Origin: Streptomyces rubiginosohelvolus
Lineage (GTDB): Bacteria; Actinomycetota; Actinomycetes; Streptomycetales; Streptomycetaceae
Assembly (NCBI RefSeq): GCF_014649875.1
Contig: NZ_BMTW01000021.1
Span: 61,519 to 125,518, forward strand
Direction of reading: 5' to 3'
Length of the DNA: 64,000 bases
Shown here: positions 43,231 to 51,470 of the stretch, piece by piece
Numbering within the stretch: position 1 is the stretch's first letter
Layout: each line of letters begins with the position of its first letter
The notes under the pieces: model-generated
Database searches by the model: none
Told to the model about the DNA's origin: nothing
Seen by the model: only the letters and a program-made list of their open reading frames with translations
Program-made: the position numbers and the translations under genes

Positions 43231-44841
43231 ATGAACCTCCACACCACCCCCCACAACTCCCGCGCCCCGCGCACTACGCGGCGACTCGCAGCACTCGCGG
43301 CCGTGGCCGCGATGGTCGTCGCCGGTGTCCAGGCCGGATCCGCCGTCGCCACACCCGACGACGACGCCCGCAGCACCGCTGCGAAGCCCGCCACGGCCGC
43401 CGCCCTAGGCGTGAACCCCTCCGCGCAGCGCGCCACGGCCATCAAGTCGGCGCAGGCGGACGCCTCCTCGGCAGCGAAGGCCCTGAAGCTCGGCGGCCAG
43501 GAGAAGCTGATCGCCCGCGACGTCATCAAGGACGCCCGGGGCACCGTCCACACCCGTTACGAGCGCACCTACGACGGCCTGCCCGTCCTCGGCGGCGACC
43601 TCGTCACCCACACCACCGCCTCGGGCAAGCTGAAGAGCGTCGACAAGGCGACCGACGCGAAGATAGCCGTGGCGTCGACGACGCCGAAGCTGAAGGCCGC
43701 GGCGAGCGCCCGCAAGGTGATCTACGCGGGCGGCGAAAGCCCGGTCCTCGCCTGGGAGACCGTCAAGAAGGGCGTCCAGAAGGACGGCACGCCCAGCCGC
43801 GTCCACACCATCACCGACGCCACCACCGGCAAGAAGCTGCACAGTTACGAGGCCATCGAGACCGGCACCGGCAACAGCCAGTACAGCGGCGAGGTCGAGC
43901 TCACCACCACGAAGTCCGACGCGGGCTTCGAGCTGACCGACGGCGAGCGCGGAGGCCACAAGACGTACGACCTGAACCAGGGCTCGTCCGGCACCGGCGA
44001 CCTCGTCACGGACGACGACGACACCTGGGGCGACGGCACCGGCGGGGACCGGCAGACCGCCGCCGTCGACGCCCACTACGGCGCGGCGAAGACCTGGGAC
44101 TTCTACAAGACGGCCCTCGGGCGGGACGGCATCGCGGGCGACGGCAAGGCCGCCTACTCCCGGGTCCACTACGGCGAGAACTACGTCAACGCCTTCTGGG
44201 ACGACAGCTGCTTCTGCATGACGTACGGCGACGGCGAGGGCAACAAGGCCGCCCTCACCTCGATCGACGTCGCGGCCCACGAGATGACCCACGGCCTCAC
44301 CTCCGCCACCGCCAACCTGGACTACGCGGGCGAGTCCGGCGGCCTCAACGAGGCGACCAGCGACATCCTCGGCGCCTCGGTGGAGTTCTTCGCCGACAAC
44401 GCCTCGGACGCCGGGGACTACCTCATCGGCGAGAAGATCGACATCAACGGCGACGGCACCCCGCTGCGCTACATGGACAAGCCCTCCAAGGACGGCAACT
44501 CCGCCGACTTCTGGGACGAGAACCTCGGCAACCTGGACGTCCACTACTCCTCCGGCGTCGCCAACCACTTCTTCTACCTGCTCGCCGAGGGCAGCGGAAA
44601 GAAGACGATCAACGGCGTCGAGTACGACTCCGCGACCTCCGACGGCTCGACGCTGACGGGCATCGGGCGGGAGAAGGCGTACCAGATCTGGTACAAGGCG
44701 CTCTCGGTCTACATGACCTCCACCACCGACTACGCGGGCGCGCGCGTCGCGACCGAGAAGGCGGCGACCGACCTGTTCGGCGCGGACAGCGAGGAGCTGA
44801 AGGCGGTCTCGGCCACCTGGACCGGGGTCAACGTCAAGTAA
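43231..44841 (+). CDS. M4 family (thermolysin-like) secreted metallopeptidase
   Basis: Extracellular zinc endopeptidase made as a prepro-enzyme (536 residues). A signal peptide (about 1-40) is followed by an FTP/PepSY propeptide (about 60-200) and the mature domain beginning near residue 270. The zinc site is DVAAHEMTHGLTSA (His350, Glu351, His354), with the third ligand in GGLNEATSDILGA near 374, and the catalytic His in DVHYSSGVANHFFYLL near 440. The start ATG 43231 (MNLHTTPHNSRAP) is preferred to an upstream ATG at 43177. It converges with the M1 peptidase gene. Confidence 0.95.
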   Translation: MNLHTTPHNSRAPRTTRRLAALAAVAAMVVAGVQAGSAVATPDDDARSTAAKPATAAALGVNPSAQRATAIKSAQADASSAAKALKLGGQEKLIARDVIKDARGTVHTRYERTYDGLPVLGGDLVTHTTASGKLKSVDKATDAKIAVASTTPKLKAAASARKVIYAGGESPVLAWETVKKGVQKDGTPSRVHTITDATTGKKLHSYEAIETGTGNSQYSGEVELTTTKSDAGFELTDGERGGHKTYDLNQGSSGTGDLVTDDDDTWGDGTGGDRQTAAVDAHYGAAKTWDFYKTALGRDGIAGDGKAAYSRVHYGENYVNAFWDDSCFCMTYGDGEGNKAALTSIDVAAHEMTHGLTSATANLDYAGESGGLNEATSDILGASVEFFADNASDAGDYLIGEKIDINGDGTPLRYMDKPSKDGNSADFWDENLGNLDVHYSSGVANHFFYLLAEGSGKKTINGVEYDSATSDGSTLTGIGREKAYQIWYKALSVYMTSTTDYAGARVATEKAATDLFGADSEELKAVSATWTGVNVK

Positions 44842-44860
44842 CCCCGGCCGTAGGAACCAC

Positions 44861-44896
44861 GGAAGCCGGTCAGCCCTCGCGGGCGGGCCGGCTTCC
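44861..44896. terminator. hairpin between the M4 and M1 peptidase genes
   Basis: GGAAGCCGG (44861-44869) pairs with CCGGCTTCC (44888-44896); an inner GCCC/GGGC stem is possible in the 18-nt loop. It overlaps the 3' end of the M1 gene and lies between convergent genes. Confidence 0.65.
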
Positions 44897-46270
44897 GCCG
44901 TACAGCCAGGCGTCCCAGAGCCCGGTGAGGTCCTGGCCGGTCTCCTCCTCCACGTACGTGGTGAAGTCGTCGGTGGAGGCGTTGGCGTGCCGGTACTTCT
45001 CCGTCCAGCCGCGCACCAGCGCGAAGAACGCCCGGTCGTCGTCGATCGCGAGCCGGATTTGGTGCACGACCATCGCCCCGCGCCCGTAGACCGGCGGGTC
45101 GGAGAGGTCGAGGGCGGCGGGCGGATGGGCGGGCCGGAACGCCCAGTTGGCGTCGTCCTCGTACGCCTCGTCGAAGCTCTCCCCGACCGGTACGCCGTCG
45201 TGGTCGGCGGCCCAGAGCCACTCCGCGTACGTGGCGAAGCCCTCGTTGAGCCACATGTCCCGCCAGGTCTTCGGGGTGACGGAGTTCCCGAACCACTGGT
45301 GGGCCAGCTCGTGGACGAGGAGGCCGGTGTCGGGCGGGCCGGGGAAGACGGGCCGGTTCTGGGTCTCCAGGGCGTACGTCGAGTCGCCCGTGCGCTCCAC
45401 GATCGCCCCGGCGGAGGTGAAGGGGTACGGCCCGAACCTGGCCCGCGACCACGCCAGCACCTCGGGGATCTGTGCCAGAACGTCCTCGCTCGCCGCCGCC
45501 GACTCGGGGTCCACGGCGGTGAACAGCCGGATGCCGTCGGGGGTGCGCGCCTGCTCGGTGGTGAACCGGCCGACGGCCACGGTCGCCAGATAGCTCGCCA
45601 TCGGCTCGGTGGTCCGCCAGTGGTAGGCGGTGCGGCCGTCCTCCGTACGCCGGGCGACCAGCTGCCCGTTGGAGACGGCCTTGAGCGGATCGGGGACGGT
45701 GACCTCGATGTCGTAGGCGGCCTTGTCGCTCGGGTGGTGGTTGCCGGGGAACCAGGCCATGGAGCCGGTCGGCTCGCCGAGGGCGACCGAGCCGTCCGCC
45801 GTCCGCAGCCAGCCCTCCTCCTCGCCGTCGGCGTCGGTGACGGTCTGCGGGGAGCCGGAGTAGCGCACGACGGTGGTGAACGTGCGCCCCTTACGCATCC
45901 GGTCGTCGACGGAGGCGTCGGGGCGGATCGTCAGCTCCTTGCCCGCCCGGTTCACGGCGGCGGGCTCCCCCTCGACGGTGGCGCTCTCCACGTCGAGCCC
46001 GGCGAGGTCGAGGTGGAAGGCGCTCAGGTGCTGGGTGGCGCGGGCGGTGATGGTGGCCGTGCCGCGCAGCCGGCCCGCTGCGGGGTCGACGTCGAGCTTC
46101 AGGCCGTAGTGGGTGACGTCGTAGCCGCCGTTGCCGAGCCCGGGGAAGTACGGGTCGCGCACGCCGACCGCGCCCGGGGTCCCCTCGACACCGCCGGTGC
46201 AGCCCGAGCCGAGGAGGGCGAGGGCCAGGGCGAGCAGGAGGGGGGCGGCGGCCGGGGTGCGGGGGTTCAC
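44870..46270 (-). CDS. M1 family metallopeptidase lipoprotein
   Basis: Surface-anchored zinc aminopeptidase-like protein (466 residues). A lipoprotein signal ends LLGSGC (Cys near residue 24). The N-terminal beta domain begins YDVTHYGLKLDVDPAAGRLRG, GSMAWFPGNHHPSDKA is the exopeptidase-type motif near residue 168, and the zinc site is LLVHELAHQWFGNSV with its Glu ligand in LNEGFATYAEWLW near residue 340. The C-terminal ARM-like domain of large aminopeptidases is missing, as usual for this short bacterial subgroup. It probably works on peptides outside the cell. Confidence 0.94.
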   Translation of the reverse strand: MNPRTPAAAPLLLALALALLGSGCTGGVEGTPGAVGVRDPYFPGLGNGGYDVTHYGLKLDVDPAAGRLRGTATITARATQHLSAFHLDLAGLDVESATVEGEPAAVNRAGKELTIRPDASVDDRMRKGRTFTTVVRYSGSPQTVTDADGEEEGWLRTADGSVALGEPTGSMAWFPGNHHPSDKAAYDIEVTVPDPLKAVSNGQLVARRTEDGRTAYHWRTTEPMASYLATVAVGRFTTEQARTPDGIRLFTAVDPESAAASEDVLAQIPEVLAWSRARFGPYPFTSAGAIVERTGDSTYALETQNRPVFPGPPDTGLLVHELAHQWFGNSVTPKTWRDMWLNEGFATYAEWLWAADHDGVPVGESFDEAYEDDANWAFRPAHPPAALDLSDPPVYGRGAMVVHQIRLAIDDDRAFFALVRGWTEKYRHANASTDDFTTYVEEETGQDLTGLWDAWLYGGSRPAREG

Positions 46271-46301
46271 CGGTCGATTTTAGGCGGTTTCCGCCGCAGC
46301 A

Positions 46302-46339
46302 AGGAGCCGCCCGCCTCGGGGGAGGAGCGGGCGGCTCCT
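46302..46339 (-). terminator. hairpin terminator after the beta-propeller lipoprotein gene
   Basis: A perfect 13-bp stem (AGGAGCCGCCCGC 46302-46314 with GCGGGCGGCTCCT 46327-46339) and a 12-nt loop lies just past the stop of the leftward lipoprotein gene. Confidence 0.85.
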
Positions 46340-46342
46340 GGC

Positions 46343-47635
46343 TCAGAGGACGGCGATACCGAGGGGCCGGTTGCCTGCCGTCAGACGGACGGGCTCGCTC
46401 TTCTCGTCGTCCAGGTCGACGACCGTGATCCCGTTCCAGTAGCCGTCACGGGTGAACCCGCCGGTCACGTACGCCGAGCCGCCGTCCGCCGACACCGCCA
46501 CGTCCTCGTGCGGACCCTCCAGCGGAACGACCCGCTCCGAGCCGTCGGGGGCGCGGACGGTGAGCGAGGGGTCCTCGTCGTCCGAGCCGATCGGGCCGGT
46601 GCCGACCACGAGGAGGGTGCCGTCGGGGGCGAGCGTCGCGCCGTGCTGGTGGGTGTTCGCGGTCATCCGCTCGATCGTCACCTTCCCGGTGCGCGGGTCG
46701 AGCACGGCGAGCCGCTCCCCCTCGAAGGGCAGCAGCAGCTTGCCGTCGGCGGGGCGTACGACGGCGTAGTGCGGCTTCAGCCAGGAGCCGAGCCCGCCCT
46801 CGGTGCCGTACGGGGCGACCTCCATGCGCCGGGTCTTCAGCGTGTCCGCGTCGACCGCCGTCACGTCGAAGGAGTCGTGGTCGGTGGCGTACACCTCGCG
46901 GCCGTCCGGTGAGACGTCCACGTCGAAGGGGCGCATGCCGACCGGCGCGGTGCCGGTGACCTCGCGGGTCGCGGTGTCGATGACCTCGACCGCGCCGTCC
47001 TCGCCGGGCACGTTGACCCCGACGTAGACGCGGCTGCCGTCCGGGGCCAGGGCGATGCCCATGCCGCCGCCCCGGTACTCGCCGGTGGTGACGGGGCCGG
47101 ACTCCGTCCCGTACGGGATGAGCGCGATCCGGGTCCGCTGCTGGGTGTCGACGACCGCGACGCCCTCGGCGGTGGCGACCCAGGCCCGCCCGTCCTCGCC
47201 GACGACGAGTCCGTAGGGCGCGGTGCCGACCTTCACCGAGGCGATGGGCGCCCCGCCCTTCCCGGAACCGTCCCGGCCGGGGTCGACGAAGGTCACGGTG
47301 TCGCTGCCGAAGTCGGCGACGAGGAGGGTGCCGTCGGGGGTGCGGCCCTCGGGGGCACGGGAGGGGTCGGGGGCCGCCACGGTGCCGGACGCGGCGGACG
47401 ACGCCTCCGGGGTGCCCGGGTCCGCTTCCGTGGTGCCGGTGGCGCAGCCGGCGAGGAGACCGGCGGCGATGAGGGCGAGGCCGAGGCGGCGGATGCGGGG
47501 GCTGGACGCCTCGCGGAAGGCCGTGCGGGGGCCTTCAGCGCTGGAGGCGGCGCGCGGGCCGGACGCCTTACGGAAAGCGGCGCGCGGACCGGACGCCTCA
47601 CGGAAAGCGGCGCGCGGGCCGCCCGTGCCGGTCAT
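46343..47635 (-). CDS. YncE-type beta-propeller lipoprotein with an N-terminal repeat
   Basis: A 430-residue protein whose C-terminal 350 residues form YVTN/YncE-like beta-propeller blades (GTAPYGLVVGEDGRAWV, DVDVSPDGREVYATDHDS and similar). The lipobox LLAGC lies near residue 62, unusually far from the start. The stretch in front of it is four copies of a 10-residue repeat (GPRAAFREAS). Either the repeat is a real cytoplasmic leader or translation starts downstream of it. ATG 47635 overlaps the ankyrin gene stop by 4 nt (ATGA), supporting that start and coupling. No close function can be named. Confidence 0.82.
   Translation of the reverse strand: MTGTGGPRAAFREASGPRAAFRKASGPRAASSAEGPRTAFREASSPRIRRLGLALIAAGLLAGCATGTTEADPGTPEASSAASGTVAAPDPSRAPEGRTPDGTLLVADFGSDTVTFVDPGRDGSGKGGAPIASVKVGTAPYGLVVGEDGRAWVATAEGVAVVDTQQRTRIALIPYGTESGPVTTGEYRGGGMGIALAPDGSRVYVGVNVPGEDGAVEVIDTATREVTGTAPVGMRPFDVDVSPDGREVYATDHDSFDVTAVDADTLKTRRMEVAPYGTEGGLGSWLKPHYAVVRPADGKLLLPFEGERLAVLDPRTGKVTIERMTANTHQHGATLAPDGTLLVVGTGPIGSDDEDPSLTVRAPDGSERVVPLEGPHEDVAVSADGGSAYVTGGFTRDGYWNGITVVDLDDEKSEPVRLTAGNRPLGIAVL
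47495..47620 (-). repeat. 30-bp coding minisatellite in the lipoprotein gene
   Basis: About four tandem units of 30 bp encode GPRAAFREAS, GPRAAFRKAS, a shortened GPRAASSAE and GPRTAFREAS, immediately before the lipoprotein signal sequence. Confidence 0.75.
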
Positions 47636-48228
47636 GCGGCGGCCCGCAGCTGGGCGGCCAGCTCGGCGAAGCCGCGTCGTTCGGCGTGGGCGAGCGGGGT
47701 CACCCCGTCGCCGTCGGGCAGGTCCGGGCTCGCCCCGGCCGCGAGCAGCAGCTCCACGACCTGCCGGTGCGCGAGCCCGCCCTCGCCGAGGATCACCGCC
47801 TCCAGCAGGGCGGTCCAGCCGAGCCGGTTGACGTGGTCGACGTCGATGTCGGTGACCCGCAGCACCTCCCGTACGTACGCGACATGGCCGCGTTCGCTCG
47901 CCGGGATGAGGGAGACACCGCCGAACCGGTTGCACAGGATCAGGTCCGGGCCGGCCGGCAGCAGCACGTGCAGCATCGCGACGCTGCCGGTGACCCCGGT
48001 GGCCAGCCACGGGGAGTCCTCGCGCCGGTCCTGGGCGTTCGGGTCGGCCCCGGCGGCCACCAGCAGCCGGGCTGCCTCGACATGGTCGCCGAGGACCGCG
48101 AGGAGCAGCGGCGTACGCAACTCCTCGTCGCGGACGTCGACCCGTGCGCCGCCCTCGATCGCGGTGCGCACGCGGTCGGTGTCGCCGGTGCGTGCGGCGG
48201 TGAGCAGGTCGTGATCGAGGGCGTTCAT
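47632..48228 (-). CDS. ankyrin repeat protein
   Basis: A 198-residue protein made almost wholly of ankyrin repeats: LLTAARTGDTDRVRTAIEGG, TPLLLAVLGDHVEAARLLVA, the degenerate middle ones, GWTALLEAVILGEGG, and VTPLAHAERRGFAELAAQL. Such proteins mediate protein contacts. Its stop overlaps the start of the lipoprotein gene by 4 nt, so the two are probably co-translated, and the propeller lipoprotein may be a functional partner. Confidence 0.9.
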   Translation of the reverse strand: MNALDHDLLTAARTGDTDRVRTAIEGGARVDVRDEELRTPLLLAVLGDHVEAARLLVAAGADPNAQDRREDSPWLATGVTGSVAMLHVLLPAGPDLILCNRFGGVSLIPASERGHVAYVREVLRVTDIDVDHVNRLGWTALLEAVILGEGGLAHRQVVELLLAAGASPDLPDGDGVTPLAHAERRGFAELAAQLRAAA

Positions 48229-48262
48229 GGGTACTCCGTTCCCGTCGGTCGTGCGGAGGTGA

Positions 48263-48820
48263 CTACCGGGCGAGCGAGGCGACGCCCGCCTGGGCGAACT
48301 TCTCGTCGAGGTCGCCGCTGGGTGCGCCGGCCACGCCGATGCCCGCCACCGGGGCGCCCTTGACCTGGACCGGGGCGCCGCCGCCGAGGAACAGGGTGCC
48401 GGGGATGTCCTTCAGGTTCGGGGTCTGCTCCAGGCGCTTGACCAGCTCGGAGGTGGGGGCGTTCCAGGAGACGGCGGTGAACGCCTTCTTCACCGCGGAC
48501 TCGGGGGACTGCGGGCCCGCGCCGTCGCCGCGCAGGGAGACGATGGTGTTGCCGTTGCGGTCGACGACCGCGACGGAGATCCGCTGGTTCTCCTTCTTCG
48601 CCGCGTCCAGCGTGGCCTGCGCGGCCTTGGTGGCGGCGGCGACGGTCAGGTGCGTCGTCTGCTGGAGGTTGCGGTTGTTCGTGTCGGCCTTGACCGCGGC
48701 GGCGGGAGCGGCCGCCGGGGAGGAGGCGCTCGCGGACATCGCGCCGAACGTGCCGGCCCCGAGGGCGGCGACGACGACGGCGCCGGTGACGACACGGGTG
48801 CGCAGCGACAGCTTCTTCAT
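48263..48820 (-). CDS. hbpS: secreted heme-binding protein HbpS (GlcG family)
   Basis: Extracellular oligomeric protein that binds heme and senses redox stress through the SenS/SenR two-component system. The 185-residue product has a signal peptide (MKKLSLRTRVVTGAVVVAA, cleaved near residue 32), followed by a GlcG/HbpS fold: LTVAAATKAAQATLDAAKKE, ISVAVVDRNGNTIVSLRGDG, and GGGAPVQVKGAPVAGIGVAG at the C-terminal end. It lies divergent from the sensor kinase and response regulator genes, the arrangement expected for hbpS-senS-senR. Confidence 0.88.
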   Translation of the reverse strand: MKKLSLRTRVVTGAVVVAALGAGTFGAMSASASSPAAAPAAAVKADTNNRNLQQTTHLTVAAATKAAQATLDAAKKENQRISVAVVDRNGNTIVSLRGDGAGPQSPESAVKKAFTAVSWNAPTSELVKRLEQTPNLKDIPGTLFLGGGAPVQVKGAPVAGIGVAGAPSGDLDEKFAQAGVASLAR

Positions 48821-49066
48821 GGTGGCTCCTTGGTGATCCGGGTCGGCCCGGTGGCGTGGGGTGCGAGGCGGTCCGGAGTGGTCCGGGCGTTTCGCTCTGG
48901 TATCGATCCTCCCGGCGGAACCCGCCCCGTACGGTCGACGTACCGGCTGGAAGCGGCGGGCGGGACGGTCGACGCCCCCGTCAGCCGATCGGTTGATGCG
49001 GGGGTGGCCGGATCGGGTCACCATGGAGGGGTTTACGCAGGTCAGCGACGGAACGTGAGGTACGTG

Positions 49067-50455
49067 GTGGAGCACCGCAGCGGTTCGCCGGACGCGGGGG
49101 CGGAGGCGGCCGAGGGCTCCGGGCCCGCGGCCGAGGGCTCCGGGATCCCCGGGTCCGCGGCCGAGGGCTCCGGGACCGCCGGATCCACGGCCGAAGCCCT
49201 CGGGACCGCCGGATCCACGGCCGAAGCCCCCGGAACCGCCGGGTCCGACCCCGACGCCCGCTGGCTCGCGCTCCTCATGCACGCCGCGTTCTTCCTGCTG
49301 CTCGGCGCCTCGCTGACCCGGTTCCTGATGCGGCACCCCGGCGAGGACCGCACCCCGTGGATCATCGCCCTGTCGATCACCCTGGCGGTGCTGTATCTCC
49401 TCGGCCCCGTCCTCGGCTCGCGCCCCACCCCGCGCCGGCTCACCTGGCTCGCGGTGCTCGTCGTCGTCTGGATGGTGCTGGTCGTCCTGGCGCCGAGCTT
49501 CGCGTGGTGCGCGGTGCCGCTGTTCTACACCGGGCTGCGGATCCTGCCGCCGCGCGCGGCCCTCGCGCTGGTCGCCCTGCTCACCGTGTTCGTCGTGGCC
49601 GCGCAACTGCGCCTGGCCGACGGGTTCGACCCGAACCTGGTCCTCGCCCCGCCCGCGGTCGCCGCCGTGGCGACCGCGGTCTTCGTCCATATGCAGCGGC
49701 AGGCGGTACGCCAGCGGGAACTGGCCGCACGCCAGCGCGAGCTGATCGACGACCTGCTGCGGACCCGGCGCGAACTGGCCGCCACCGAACGGCGCGAGGG
49801 GACCCTCGCCGAGCGCCAGCGGCTCTCCATGGAGATCCACGACACCCTGGCGCAGGGCCTGTCCAGCCAGCAGATGCTGCTCCAGGCCGCCGACCGCACC
49901 TGGAGCGCCGACCCGGACGCCGCCCGCCGCCATGTCCGTACGGCCACGGGCATCGCCGAACGCAATCTCGCCGAGGCCCGCCGCTTCGTCCACGACCTGG
50001 CCCCCGCCGACCTCGCGGAGGGCGGCGGCCTGGAGGCGGCCCTGCACGCGCTGGCGGCCCGCGAGAGCGCCCAGGCGGAGGGCGCGCTCACCGTCCACTG
50101 CCATGTGGAGGGCACCCCGCACGCCCCACTGCCGGACCGGGTGCAGTCGGCCCTGCTGCGCATCGCCCAAGGGGCCCTGGCCAATGTGCGGGAGCACTCC
50201 GGGGCGACCGCGGCCGGGCTGACCCTGACCCACCTCGACGACCGGGTGGTCCTGGACATCGGCGACAACGGCCGGGGCTTCACCGCTGAGCCCGAGGGCG
50301 TACGCGGCGCCGGCACCGTACGCGGCCACGGGCTTCCGGCGATGCGGGCCCGGGTGCGGCAGCTCGGCGGAACGCTCACCATCGAGTCGGCGCCGGGCGA
50401 GGGCACCGTGCTCTCCGCAGAGGTTCCGCTCACCACCACGGAGGACCCCACATGA
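49067..50455 (+). CDS. senS: sensor histidine kinase SenS-like
   Basis: Membrane sensor kinase of the NarL-associated HPK7 type (462 residues from GTG 49067, which has GAGG 6 nt upstream; an earlier GTG 49055 is possible). The N-terminal 60 residues are a low-complexity repeat (AAEGSGTAGS type), then come about five membrane segments (residues 68-220). The phosphoacceptor is His258 in RLSMEIHDTLAQGLSSQQ, followed by the N box LLRIAQGALANVREHSG and the G boxes DIGDNGRGF and GHGLPAMRARV. It overlaps the response regulator by 4 nt and faces hbpS, so it is likely SenS. Confidence 0.88.
   Translation: MEHRSGSPDAGAEAAEGSGPAAEGSGIPGSAAEGSGTAGSTAEALGTAGSTAEAPGTAGSDPDARWLALLMHAAFFLLLGASLTRFLMRHPGEDRTPWIIALSITLAVLYLLGPVLGSRPTPRRLTWLAVLVVVWMVLVVLAPSFAWCAVPLFYTGLRILPPRAALALVALLTVFVVAAQLRLADGFDPNLVLAPPAVAAVATAVFVHMQRQAVRQRELAARQRELIDDLLRTRRELAATERREGTLAERQRLSMEIHDTLAQGLSSQQMLLQAADRTWSADPDAARRHVRTATGIAERNLAEARRFVHDLAPADLAEGGGLEAALHALAARESAQAEGALTVHCHVEGTPHAPLPDRVQSALLRIAQGALANVREHSGATAAGLTLTHLDDRVVLDIGDNGRGFTAEPEGVRGAGTVRGHGLPAMRARVRQLGGTLTIESAPGEGTVLSAEVPLTTTEDPT
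49106..49246 (+). repeat. 30-bp coding minisatellite in the sensor kinase gene
   Basis: One 21-bp and four 30-bp tandem units (period 30 bp, 10 residues) encode AAEGSG-P, AAEGSGIPGS, AAEGSGTAGS, TAEALGTAGS and TAEAPGTAGS. Confidence 0.8.
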
Positions 50456-51132
50456 CCGGCGAGACGACCGGCGGCACGACCGGCGGGGCAAGCCAGGCCC
50501 CCGGCCCCGCCGCCCCCGTACGCATCCTGCTCTGCGACGACCACGTGGTCGTCCGCGCCGGGCTGCTCGCGCTCCTCGGCAGCGAACCGGACATCGAGGT
50601 CGTCGGCGAGGCGGGCAGCGGCGAGGAGGCCGTGGTGCTCGCCGCCCGCCTCAGCCCGGACGTCGTCCTCATGGACCTCCAGCTCGGCGAGGGCATCGAC
50701 GGCGTCGAGGCGACCCGCCGCATCGCGGCCGACGGCACGGTCCACGTCCTGGTGCTGACCACGTACGACACCGACGCCGACATCACCCGCGCCATCGAGG
50801 CGGGGGCGACCGGCTATCTGCTGAAGGCGGAGCGCCCGGAGGAACTGTTCGCCGCGATCCGGTCCGCCGCCCAGGGCCGCACCACGCTCTCCGCCCCCGT
50901 CGCCAGCCGCGTGATGGCCCGGATGCGCAGCCCCCGCCCCAGCCTCACCGACCGCGAACGCGACATCCTGGCCCAGCTCTCCCAGGGCCTCGGCAACCGG
51001 GACATCGCGCGCGCCCTGTTCATCAGCGAGGCCACGGTCAAGACCCACCTGGGCCGCATCTACGACAAGCTCGGCGTCGACACCCGCGCGGGAGCGGTGT
51101 CGGTGGCGAAGGAGCAGCGGCTGCTGCCCTGA
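50452..51132 (+). CDS. senR: response regulator SenR-like (NarL/FixJ family)
   Basis: DNA-binding response regulator (226 residues). The receiver begins VRILLCDDHVVVRAGLLALL with the phospho-acceptor Asp in DVVLMDLQLGEGIDG near residue 72 and a LuxR-type helix-turn-helix at about 160-215 (SLTDRERDILAQLSQGLGNR, then EATVKTHLGRIYDKLGV). An N-terminal Gly/Thr tail of about 20 residues precedes it. ATGA overlap with the kinase gene shows coupling. With hbpS opposite, this is the SenS-SenR pair known to control antioxidative genes. Confidence 0.9.
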   Translation: MTGETTGGTTGGASQAPGPAAPVRILLCDDHVVVRAGLLALLGSEPDIEVVGEAGSGEEAVVLAARLSPDVVLMDLQLGEGIDGVEATRRIAADGTVHVLVLTTYDTDADITRAIEAGATGYLLKAERPEELFAAIRSAAQGRTTLSAPVASRVMARMRSPRPSLTDRERDILAQLSQGLGNRDIARALFISEATVKTHLGRIYDKLGVDTRAGAVSVAKEQRLLP

Positions 51133-51158
51133 CCCCGGGCGCGGGCCCCGGCCTGGAC

Positions 51159-51458
51159 ATGCAGATGCTCCCCCAGCCCGCCGCGGTCGTCGTCATCTCC
51201 CTCGGCGCGGCCCCGATGACGGTGGTGGGCGCCGACGGTGCCCGGGCCATGAGGAGCTTCATCGCCTCGCTGTCGCCCGGCCCCACCCGCATCCGGGGCG
51301 AAGGCGTCGAGTGCGTGCCCGAGGTCGCCGCCGCCTGGGACACCATCGTGGCCCGGCGGGGCCGGGTGCGGGTCTCCGCGCCCGGAGGCCGTGGCCGCCT
51401 GACCGGAGGCGGGCCGACCCCGCTCACCCGATCGTGTCAGCGCCGCCCCCCGGCATGA
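51159..51458 (+). CDS. small hypothetical protein
   Basis: A 99-residue frame (MQMLPQPAAVVVISLGAAPM at the start) between the response regulator and the next gene. Codon third positions are strongly G/C in the first 70 codons, and the stop lies only 12 bp before the following gene, which supports a real gene. The last 25 residues are Arg/Gly/Pro-rich and may be poorly defined. No family recognised and no clear ribosome site. Confidence 0.55.
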   Translation: MQMLPQPAAVVVISLGAAPMTVVGADGARAMRSFIASLSPGPTRIRGEGVECVPEVAAAWDTIVARRGRVRVSAPGGRGRLTGGGPTPLTRSCQRRPPA

Positions 51459-51470
51459 CACCATCGATCC

